From Bugula neritina (Eukaryota; Bryozoa; Gymnolaemata; Cheilostomatida; Bugulidae): a DNA stretch of 59,000 nucleotides. The stretch lies in contig OZ037765.1 of assembly GCA_964035545.1 (NCBI GenBank), positions 746,001-805,000 of the forward strand. The letters run 5' to 3'. Below, one piece after another: positions 54,239 through 59,000 of this stretch. The notes beneath the pieces were generated by a model. It had not been told where the DNA came from. It saw only the letters and a list, made by a program, of their open reading frames with translations, and ran no database searches. Made by a program: the position numbers and the translations under genes. The stretch's first letter is position 1. Each line of letters opens with the position of its first letter.

Positions 54239-54494
54239 TTATATATAGTCATCCAGTATATAGTAGATATAGTATAGAATTGACTCAGTATATTTAGTCA
54301 CCCAGTTTTTAATCATAACCTCTTCAGTTTTACTAAAACCTGCTCATCATATCAAATGCTTGTTTCTACTAATTGTCAGACTGAAAGAAGACCTGAAGAA
54401 GATCTCAACTACTATTGCCAGTAGAAATTCCAAGAGAGTGAGAAAGTACACTTACCTGCACCCCTCTGAAATACCGAATGCTATTAGCATCTAG
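38519..54494 (+). CDS. Animal lipoxygenase with PLAT domain and lipidated N-terminus
   Basis: Fifteen coding exons: 38519-38632, 39354-39532, 40229-40445, 40810-40854, 41295-41420, 42064-42161, 42851-42983, 43278-43373, 43752-43848, 44209-44326, 44560-44819, 44912-44985, 45294-45461, 53897-54060 and 54380-54494 (TAG). They total 2004 nt, 667 aa, all phases consistent. Exons 2-3 encode a PLAT/C2-like domain ([13 protein letters not shown]). The catalytic domain has iron ligands [11 protein letters not shown] (two His), [10 protein letters not shown] (His, Asn) and a C-terminal Ile (IPNAISI). All five expected ligands are therefore present, and the enzyme should oxygenate polyunsaturated fatty acids to hydroperoxides. 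Exon 1 adds MGGCTSKQ and a Ser/Thr-rich linker, which fits N-myristoylation at Gly2 plus palmitoylation at Cys4. A 7.8-kb LTR retrotransposon sits in intron 13 in the same orientation. Regiospecificity cannot be told from sequence alone. Confidence 0.92.
39600..40080. repeat. TATA-rich low-complexity DNA in lipoxygenase intron 2
   Basis: Degenerate TATAGTATA-like repeats through most of the intron. No coding pattern is seen. A good acceptor-like TTTCCTGCAG at about 40120 is followed by a short open stretch that is not needed for the reading frame. Confidence 0.6.
40468..40499. repeat. (TC)n microsatellite in lipoxygenase intron 3
   Basis: Pure TC run of about 30 bases, some 20 bases after the exon 3 donor. 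Confidence 0.95.
43062..43172. repeat. 30-bp tandem repeat in lipoxygenase intron 7
   Basis: About four units of ACTAATTACTGTTGACTAAT plus TAGATT (the unit varies by a few bases). It lies inside the intron, away from both splice sites. Confidence 0.85.
43385..43620. repeat. (GT)n/(GC) microsatellite at the lipoxygenase exon 8 donor
   Basis: A GT-rich run starts about 10 bases after the donor CCT|GTGAGTCTG. Inside the run the string CCTGTGAGTCTG appears again (about 43529-43540), so a copy of the donor is embedded in it. Confidence 0.9.
45462..45833. other. Lipoxygenase intron 13, left part
   Basis: Intron DNA between exon 13 and the LTR element; nothing further seen. Its last four bases (TTCT, 45830-45833) are the left target-site duplication. 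Confidence 0.7.
45834..46182 (+). repeat. 5' LTR
   Basis: 349 bp, starts TGTGATAG and ends TTATCACA. It has a TATA box at 46023-46030 (TATATAAA) and a poly(A) signal at 46106-46111 (AATAAA). A six-fold array of 11-bp dyads lies upstream of the TATA box at 45887-45976. The ends themselves form short inverted repeats (TGTGATA/TATCACA). Confidence 0.95.
45887..45976. promoter_or_regulatory. Six phased CCGAANTTCGG dyads in U3 (5' LTR)
   Basis: 11-bp dyads start at 45887, 45902, 45918, 45934, 45950 and 45966, i.e. every 15-16 bp or about 1.5 helical turns. Four match CCGAANTTCGG perfectly. The third (CCGAAGATCGG) and fourth (CCGATCTTCGG) each deviate by one base, in mirror fashion, and are reverse complements of each other. 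The array ends about 46 bp before the TATA box, where a promoter operator or enhancer would be expected. Confidence 0.8.
46184..46203 (+). promoter_or_regulatory. Primer-binding site (tRNA-Leu type)
   Basis: TGGTGGCAGCGGTGGGATTC begins one base after the LTR. Its complement ends ...CCACCGCTGCCACCA, which fits the 3' end of a eukaryotic tRNA-Leu as I remember it, with CCA. All 20 bases seem to pair. Confidence 0.75.
46229..47134 (+). CDS. gag: gag (capsid/nucleocapsid polyprotein)
   Basis: 301 aa from the first ATG after the primer-binding site (AAGATGG context). It has a capsid-like middle part and a single CCHC zinc knuckle at residues about 275-288 ([14 protein letters not shown]) for RNA binding. 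It forms the virus-like particle that carries the element's RNA. The stop TAA at 47132-47134 lies inside the predicted frameshift stem. The ORFs on the opposite strand are shadows. Confidence 0.9.
   Translation: MAPGGEEATPGAAATPTLTVEALVTALRQLQGTGQAPPGDRYRLSPPTFGGDGDVEQFIREFQDVATIAEWPVPVRVLQLRACLTGRAKSFALGPDEAHILRALRARFGMTSEEASDRLQALRRDRRTSLEDHANVVERLAQAAFSQATGTERQRLVYNAFFRSINHPDLQRYWMASKVGSLDEALETGKAYFQVEELQGPRFAARQVVDEETALPAKPQVAAAATKSLEQTQLTMLMDMMKGLQATVTKLQSEQADRRAPRSRDNPVCPSLLTCWGCGVQGHVRRHCPRGQGPLNTQGSR
47110..47153 (+). promoter_or_regulatory. -1 ribosomal frameshift signal between gag and pol
   Basis: Slippery heptamer T TTA AAC at 47110-47116 in the gag frame. A 6-base spacer follows, then a 10-bp stem (47123-47132 GGCTCACGGT with 47144-47153 ACCGTGGGCC, one G-U pair) and an 11-base loop. 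Slipping back one base enters the pol frame, which is open without interruption from here to 51570. Confidence 0.85.
47116..51570 (+). CDS. pol: pol: protease, reverse transcriptase, RNase H, integrase
   Basis: Frame open from the frameshift site; about 1480 codons to TAG at 51570. Protease: LLDTGCTTN near 47629. [32 protein letters not shown] and the catalytic IYLDDVIV near 48918. RNase [14 protein letters not shown] near 49360 and [10 protein letters not shown]. Integrase: HHCC zinc motif (HKQAHSG to CEVC, 50158-50271), then the catalytic DDE residues in [14 protein letters not shown] and NGVVERNN, followed by the GPY/F-like [10 protein letters not shown]. The tail of about 130 residues is rich in Gln, Glu and Pro. 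No chromodomain is recognised. A 42-bp direct repeat lies in the linker before protease (47239-47280, 47332-47373). No stop or frameshift breaks the catalytic parts. Confidence 0.93.
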   Translation, partial: HPRLTVTSANRGPHANPIRDRTRRGEEETSTGSADTEWQRPRRSRRPQGLPDPPAVSLETRMQLEEAGWQAPRRSRRPQGLPDPPAWPLQNRFAGLPEEVVEEDSAYSQEYPKLPSRPQKTPVVSKTKRRPAVRTQVVSPPETDRSRSTQPYGSSYFLPGKISGKAATFLLDTGCTTNLLSRRLFDTLGARERASLEPYEGAHGTLADGSCIPFYGIISLPGRVRDQAIHETFIVTQLKEDAILGMPFLEKHQCHMDFQKSVVVMAGKELVCVDKFGRPLVGGVQVVRDCTVPGRSQATLRCRVNCKGIADLGVVEGTHGAIRLANSLNRLDGRQELLVQCINPFTEPVRLSAGALVGKYHSIQEADVGPALETVADTQGNPLHTRRGAVPEHMADLYDGACGNCTSSTERQVLAQLLAEYSDVFSRGDRDMGLTKVISHEIPLAAGTTPIRQPTRRLGPEKEKEVSRQVQDLLDRDLIEPAHGAWSSPVVLVKKKDGSWRFCVDYRRLNSVTIQDAYPLPRIDESLDALAGSKYFSTLDLLSGYWQVPLSPDAQDKAAFITRDGLWKWKVLPFGLTSAPATFQRLMEQVLSGLHWKTLLIYLDDVIVSSPDFSTHVSRLREVFDRLRAAGLKLKPSKCALLQPEVTYLGHVVGRDGVATDPEKVQAVKEWTVPRDLPELRAFLGLVGYYRQYIPGFAGVAQPLNRLTAKGVRWQWTQEEQQAFDHLKQRLMEAPILAYPDPAKEYILDTDASDHSVGAVLSQVQGGSEVVVAYYSKTLAAAEKNYCTTRKELLAVVKAVKHFRPYLYGRTFRLRTDHASLIWLCKRAEPSSQVARWLEILAEFSYRVEHRAGRKHGNADGMSRRPVEDCKQCLHIEKRDGGPARLDVETELGEGAVYRWEHGHLRTETHSDDVQALHANPTLYQNVKELCRLQETLPGAVADIFRAKKEGRRPSEEQQRQGDVEFQLLCRRWDALKVSPDGLLMITLAADNRQQERDRVVCPRALRRELIWDTHKQAHSGVSRVIRCLRLRWYWPGMTRDVRLRVRQCEVCQASKHGRPTETTGRRRLYAGRPWQVVAVDLVGPMPLSARGNTWILVLTDHFTRWADALAIPDATAPPVARTLDQHVFCYLGLPEQIHTDQGAQFQSQLMGDLCRIWGVNQSRTTPYHPQGNGVVERNNRMLGDALRSLLLGRGQEEWDVVLPQIMRAYRSTPHSTTQETPNFLMLGRETRVPEHLTYHVPAPESPVHEYVERLTEIMGKAHDALRAQQWQIRTEDSEEPPLYQVGDWVWMVSYRRRRGQSAKLQPKFVGPYCVVEVLANHTYRVERSGQVSVQSEQRLKPYHASPDAVGQAPPLLEPNRQPNQRGRVTRPREVEIVIRREAEQEQAALREQLEQQQRQEQQQQHAPEPPPLLGEDTPTRITGEGGDPPTVATEEQLAPPAPAPLERSQRARKPPGYLADYHIGHLGLPPQVGIHLSRAIIPP
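51571..51674 (+). promoter_or_regulatory. Pol-ORF3 gap with one U3-type dyad
   Basis: A perfect CCGAAATTCGG dyad, identical to the first U3 site, lies at 51626-51636, about 40 bases before the ORF3 start. How ORF3 is expressed (spliced, subgenomic or reinitiated) cannot be read here. Confidence 0.55.
51675..53066 (+). CDS. ORF3: acidic, zinc-finger-like and coiled-coil protein of the LTR element
   Basis: 463 aa from ATG 51675; the frame is open from 51648 without an earlier ATG. The first 150 residues are polar, then acidic and hydrophobic ([28 protein letters not shown]), reminiscent of acidic activation domains. A Pro-rich middle follows. About residues 264-320 hold two zinc-finger-like motifs: ICRQCRRKF with a His pair, then [10 protein letters not shown] with RHQRISRC. 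Past a further linker, the last 50 residues form an Arg/Glu/Leu heptad coiled coil ([26 protein letters not shown]). There is no signal peptide and no membrane segment, so it is not an envelope protein. I know no named family for it. A nuclear DNA-binding or regulatory role is inferred from its parts. Confidence 0.8.
   Translation: MGIPHDRVAGKNIETRGSAICTTTNPLVTRNFKAETCNRINHKLDMGITLPGNNTTNTGISLESEPPVPESDSTVINWASLDLLESSLLTEEVDVSFGEDSLNEFLLDQDIGSVTLHDSPRLPTTHKVPYKAMPNFGDGETGLTRPLLSIVDTAMECDEVEVSRVDSPPPPAPVTAPCSSRVATDRTEVLSTMNSDPVANPVELQLAAGEEQGILCGVPSSTRAEDGDTPTLALPQALVARQSWVSRDTNQKISEACGAAGNRICRQCRRKFSSSRRLRVHAPQHFINVFCPCGKYSYQRDYVLRHQRISRCHPGHVFTVDQATFPEFRDLILPHVADPHKRATLGQGFPACRAIQEEDGEPAAALQPAATQPLRVMLTRVGDGARPGTSDLDPRSSAASRHHPERRQHPERNTLRSRPQLEEEVRHLRRRVARCEEDLTQLRRRLIRLERRQTDNDDGTWRE
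52074..52084. promoter_or_regulatory. U3-type dyad inside ORF3
   Basis: A perfect CCGAATTTCGG within the ORF3 coding sequence, identical to the second and fifth U3 sites. It may be a further binding site, or chance. Confidence 0.4.
53242..53265 (+). other. Perfect hairpin before the 3' LTR
   Basis: TATCGGAAAGC and GCTTTCCGATA are perfect reverse complements separated by two bases. The hairpin stands directly before the short purine run (AGGGGG, 53265-53270) and the 3' LTR. Confidence 0.8.
53265..53274 (+). promoter_or_regulatory. Candidate polypurine tract
   Basis: AGGGGG followed by TGTG immediately before the 3' LTR. It is the only purine run at the expected place but is short for a plus-strand primer. 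Confidence 0.4.
53275..53623 (+). repeat. 3' LTR
   Basis: 349 bp, no difference from the 5' LTR seen by eye. It repeats the six-dyad array (starts 53328, 53343, 53359, 53375, 53391, 53407), TATA box and AATAAA. Being sense-oriented in the lipoxygenase intron, it could also promote transcription into exons 14-15. Confidence 0.95.
53628..53896. other. Lipoxygenase intron 13, right part
   Basis: Host intron DNA between the element's right target duplication and exon 14; nothing else seen. Confidence 0.6.
54149..54226. repeat. (TA)n microsatellite in lipoxygenase intron 14
   Basis: Pure TA run of about 78 bases followed by TTTATA repeats. Confidence 0.95.
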
Positions 54495-55465
54495 CTATAG
54501 TTCTATACTGCTCTCTTGTCTCAGTGGATCTTGAAGAACCAACAAGTCACCTGACTGCATTCAAAGAATCAACCACCTGATTGCTAAGATGACTTCAGCA
54601 CAAGATCTTATCGTGAAAATAATTTCTACTAATTTATGTGAGAAAACAGAATGGTGACAACTTTTCCTTTTTGTAATTTTATTTTATATATAATTATGTG
54701 AAGTTTTGTTTACTTCTACTGACTGTGAATTTGCAATATGCATTTGTTGGTGATGGTTTGCTGCCATTTGATGCTTCGTTTTCAATTATCACTTTACTAT
54801 ATTTTAGTAGATTAAGCATCTCTTGCCTTTTACTTTTTACCCAAAGGTAATTTCTCACAATTCATCAACTTTTAGATATTTTTGACATAAACTTATTGCT
54901 TATTTTCAAATATATAATTTAGAAATGTTTTTTCAAACTTGCTTTCTTCATATTTTACAAAACTTTCTGCATTACGTTCGTATAAATATAAAGATGATGC
55001 TGAAGTGTCATTAAACAAATCTTAGCTCACACATACATACTGAAAGTATAAGAAAACTGTTACTTGAGCTATCATATATAGTCTCAAACTTAAGTAAAAC
55101 AAATTATGCCAAGACTGTCATTCAACTTTTGAATTGTATAAATCTTTGTCAACTTCATGTTTTGTTTTATAGTACATATGACACAGCAGAGGAGCTTGGG
55201 GCAATTTTCTAATTCTCTTGCTAATTTTCATTTGACTGATTTCACCAATGCATTCACCATACTGTAATGAACAGATACTGTATTTAGAAAGCCTATATAA
55301 AGGCTAACTTTGCTTATCTTTTATTTTTACATATCATGCTTCAATAAACTTTGGTAACAATATTATATTATTCTTTGTTTAGTGTTTGAGAGGTTAAACA
55401 TATTTCTTTGTGTGCTGAATTTGGTAAATTCTCACTATAGCTACGTTGCAGTTTATTATAAATCC
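54495..55465. other. Lipoxygenase 3' UTR and intergenic DNA
   Basis: AT-rich and without coding pattern. AATAAA-type signals occur (for example in TCAATAAACTTTGG near 55340). The lipoxygenase (+) and Ig gene (-) converge here. Confidence 0.5.
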
Positions 55466-58400
55466 TCAAATGTTACTCCAGAGAAAGAGTATTGGGTAGA
55501 CTACGATAGTCAGAGAAACCGTGATCTGTCTAGACACAGAGTTGGATACTTGAGCTAGAATTGTGGCAACCTCCCATTCTACCTTCACAGATTCACCTGA
55601 ACACAGACAGAAAAGTGCTGTAAAGTCAAATAGTAACGCCGGACTGGGAAGTTTATGTATAACCGTATATTATATTATATATTGCATATATCATTTATAG
55701 TGATTTTTGAATATAGATGTATTTTATGCATTGGAAATGTTATTTCTAAACTTACCATCGCCATTTGAAGAGACACAAGTTACAGTTGCTACTCCCTTCT
55801 TGAGGTTCTCAAATAATTCCTTTTCACTCATAGTAAGAGAATCAGAGATCCCGAGAGTTCTATTATCTACCTTCCATGTAAAAGTGTCAGGAGGAGGTCT
55901 AGAGGCTATGTAGTCACTACATGTCAAGGACACTGTACCAGTTGTGTTCAAGTCCAGAATCACTGTGTCAGTTTCCAGAGCCTCGATGTCTGTATGAATA
56001 ATATTTGTACATTTACAGCTAGTGCAAAAGTTTTCATGCAGTATTACATCAGAGTAAAGCAGGAATAAGCAAATGGCGCAGCAGGCCACATCAGGCCCTC
56101 CAACTGTTTTAATCGAACCCTCAGCCAATCACTAGCAATTCTAATAATCTCATCGGCTTCTTCATCTTTCACAAAATGTGTACTAAGCAACACTGGCCAA
56201 TCCTGAACATGATTCATGCATATGAGAAGATTCTGGCCAATGCATAGTTGCTGAAACTAATGATCACCCTACGCTTCAGTGAGCATAAGTACAGTAGCAT
56301 TACAACTTGAGTTGTGTGACGTTGCTGCAAAAACAATTAGCTTTTACACTTCACCAGAAACCAGTGAGAAGTACTTTACACTATAGGTAAACTGGAACTT
56401 AGAGTACGTTTGAGCATATCTGGTTATTTCTATAAATGCGAATGCATATTTTCTATCATGATCCATATAGAAATTGGTAATAGAACACAGCTAGCTCACC
56501 AATGAGCAACTGTAAGATTTGCTTGGAGTAGCAGCGTATGAACCTATATTACTAGCAGTGACGGTAGTGTTATTATGGCTACTAAAAGTGATTTTCATAC
56601 TTCTCACTAATTATAGTTATAGGCTTACTATAAGCGTACCTGCAATAAACTTTTTGCTACTTTCATGCTTAGTAAACTATACACAACTTGTTAAATTAAT
56701 AAACTGTCATATCTTTTGTATTCTGCATCTACAAGCTACATTCTGCAATTTATACTTTCAGCCCAGGAAACAATACAGCAATTGATATTTTCATTTGGTA
56801 ATGCAGCATTGCACTTTGAGTTTATGCAACCACCAAACCTGGCCCTTCTCACACCTTAAATCTTGAACTCTGGCCCCATTTAAAAGATATTTGCTTATCA
56901 CTGCATAGAGTAAAAAAAATTAGCATATGATATACTAGCTGTAAATAGAAATGCCAGTAGAGTCATCTGTTCAATTTTCATCTTTTAAATTTTAAATGTT
57001 ACTAAAACTTTATTCACTCACACTGAGGGAAAAACTCTCTCTCCACTGCTAAGTTGTTATTTTCATCTGAACACTTGACAGTAAATCCTTCTCTGTCTTT
57101 CTTCTGAGGTATGAATATTCCAGCAGATCCACTTTCACTCTTTATGTTTACTTCCTCTTTATTCAAATCTATCAACACTACAGATAAAAATATGTTTCAT
57201 CTCTGGAAACCATAGCAAAAAAAGTATTTCAACCACAAAAACTGATAAATAAAATGCTTTTTACATTGTTTTTGGCATCCCATCTGAATATAAACAGAAA
57301 TTTTTATATACGTTTGATGTATATTTACCACGTGATATGTAACTTACTGTAAGTAAAACTGGCCTATATATGCAACTTACTGTAAGTAAAACTAGCTGAA
57401 TGTTGACTTGACCTTTGACATCTCACAGTAAAATTTTTTCCTTCCACAGGAACCTGAGGTTCTGTTGTCATAGTAATATCTCCAGTAGGATCTGTTTGTG
57501 TTGTTTTCACAGTTGTTGCCCGTGTTGTACTCTCTGTTGCTGCCTGTGTTGTTCTCACAGTTGCTGTACCTGTAGTAGTTTGTGAAACATTTTTAGAAGC
57601 AACTGTTTGTGTCGTTTCCTCTGTTGTTGCAGTTTGAGAAATACCTATAGTATGTAAATATAAGAAGGTTGGTAGTTGATTGACTATAGAGAAAAATTAT
57701 TCAAATTTATTCTATATATATCCATTGTTTTATAATATGCTTTCAAAGGTCTAATTATATATAGTGAATATTTCTTGATCAACACTATCAATCCTACACT
57801 GAAGAATATGATAATCATAACACACCAGCAGCTGTACCAGATGTTCTTCCAGTTGTAGTAATGGTAGTTTGTGAAACACCTATTATATAAGTATATAAAA
57901 CAGCTTCTTTACAATAAAACAGTATTCATATATTGCTTTTACATGGTTTATTTTAATGATTTTAAATATCTAATAATGAGGGCTTCTCAATCAAATCTTT
58001 AATCAACACTAAAGATTTTGATAATCACAACTCACCAGCAGTTGAGTCAGATGCTTTTACAGTTGTAGTACTGGTAGTTTGTGAATCACCTGCATGTTAA
58101 ACAAGTGAAAATGGGGTTGGTAACTGTTTTACAAGAGAAAAACTGCTCATATTTACTTCATATAATCATTTATTGCATATATATTACTTTTTTACTTCTA
58201 AAAACCATTCTTAATCAAAACTTACGAGTAGTTGGTACAGTTGTTCTCGTAGTTGTAGTACTGGTAGTTTGTGGAGCACCTATTATTATTATATAAGTAT
58301 GAGACAGCTGCTTTACAACTCAGAGAAAAGTTAGTGATATTCGTTTTAGTAAGACTTTTACGGTATACTTAAGTGCTCACCACCATTTATTATTTTGGAG

Positions 58401-59000
58401 CATTTGTTAAATCTGAAGACAGCTTTTAGAATTTAAACCAGCAGCAAGTTGTATATCAAATCAGTTCTTTGAATGACTAGTTTCATACACAACACTGAAG
58501 TTTACTAATACTAATGAGTCATCACCACTTACCAGAAGTTGAACTATTATGATTCCAGGCCACATGCCACAATTTTGTTAGTACACTACCTAAAAACAAA
58601 TCAACTGACAATGAATTATATGAACATTTGAATGTTTGAGATGAGATGGTTCAAGGAAAGAAATCATATTTTTATTATAAAATTATTTTCTCATCATTAG
58701 TTACTGTAAGCCAGGAGTGGCTATTTGCTATTTATTAAAATCCTTATTATTATAATAACTTACGGCGCCAGTCACTTCCTTCGAACCTGCATTTCAAACC
58801 CTCTGTTGTAGTGAAATTATCTAGAGCTTTCAGTAAATATACAGTAGAATCTTGTACAAAACGACCTCTTCTGAACCATTCTATCTTAGATGGTGGTGGT
58901 CTACTATATATATATTCAGAGCAGTTTAGCAGTTTCTCCTCTGTGACGTGCAAATTCAGTACTTCTTCCTCGTTGGAAATTCCATTATAATATTTAAGAA
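55466..59000 (-). CDS. Ig-domain, mucin-stalk surface protein, probably GPI-anchored; N-terminus outside the window
   Basis: Nine exons on the minus strand, all splices phase 1: >59000-58764, 58589-58533, 58279-58226, 58089-58036, 57879-57826, 57644-57381, 57177-57022, 55989-55756 and 55596-55466 (TGA). The first and eighth encode Ig-like domains sharing the signature CSEYIYSRPPP / CSDYIASRPPP after the first Cys. Between them lie a 19-residue linker exon, three 54-base Thr-rich mini-exons (SQTTSTTT type), a longer Thr-rich exon that runs into another Ig-like segment (FTVRCQRSS), and an exon with EGFTVKCSDENN. The last exon ends in a hydrophobic stretch (ITVSLTIVVYPILFLW) followed by three residues, as in a GPI signal. 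It is likely a heavily O-glycosylated adhesion or recognition receptor. No ligand or orthologue is recognised. The exon 57022 donor could be GTGTGA or GTGAGT; phase favours the second. Confidence 0.7.

Overview
This window is nuclear DNA from an invertebrate animal. The genes carry many short GT-AG introns, intergenic DNA is AT-rich, and microsatellites and minisatellites are abundant. The gene set (spongin-type short-chain collagen, PUF60, USP30 with a C-H-S type active site, TLCD5, NUP85, an animal PLAT-lipoxygenase, Ig/mucin surface proteins) fits an early-branching metazoan such as a sponge or cnidarian. That placement is inference; no lineage-specific marker settles it.

Layout. 215-4324: tandemly duplicated short-chain collagen gene (+) with one good copy, one copy reduced to its C-terminal exons, and decayed pieces of further copies. 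5412-7103: a three-exon Ly6/uPAR-type GPI-anchored protein (-). 7104-10339: no gene seen, hairpin-forming simple repeats. 10340-16324: PUF60 (+), tail-to-tail with USP30 (-) at 16657-20725. 20726-23120: no gene seen, palindromic AT-rich DNA. 23121-25158: TLCD5/TMEM136 (-). 27500-33756: NUP85 (-), with a minisatellite in many introns. 34480-36217: hairpin hexamer repeat holding a 5'-truncated LINE. 38519-54494: a lipoxygenase gene (+, 15 coding exons). Intron 13 of this gene holds a complete, apparently very young Ty3/Gypsy-type LTR retrotransposon (45834-53623). 55466-59000: an Ig-domain/mucin-like, probably GPI-anchored surface protein (-), cut by the window end.

Two things stand out. First, the LTR element has three ORFs: gag, a pol reached by a textbook -1 frameshift signal, and an extra ORF3 encoding an acidic region, two zinc-finger-like motifs and an arginine-rich coiled coil. 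The U3 of each LTR carries six 11-bp CCGAA-N-TTCGG dyads at 15-16 bp spacing just upstream of the TATA box. Two more lie beside and inside ORF3. This looks like a self-encoded regulator with its own operator array (hypothesis). Second, several minisatellites in PUF60, NUP85 and the Ig gene end exactly on exon-intron junctions, and their repeat units contain the splice site itself plus a few exon bases. Introns here seem to have grown by tandem copying of splice junctions, leaving long rows of decoy splice sites.

Exon boundaries below were read by eye from reading-frame continuity, GT/AG dinucleotides and remembered family similarity. No database search was run.
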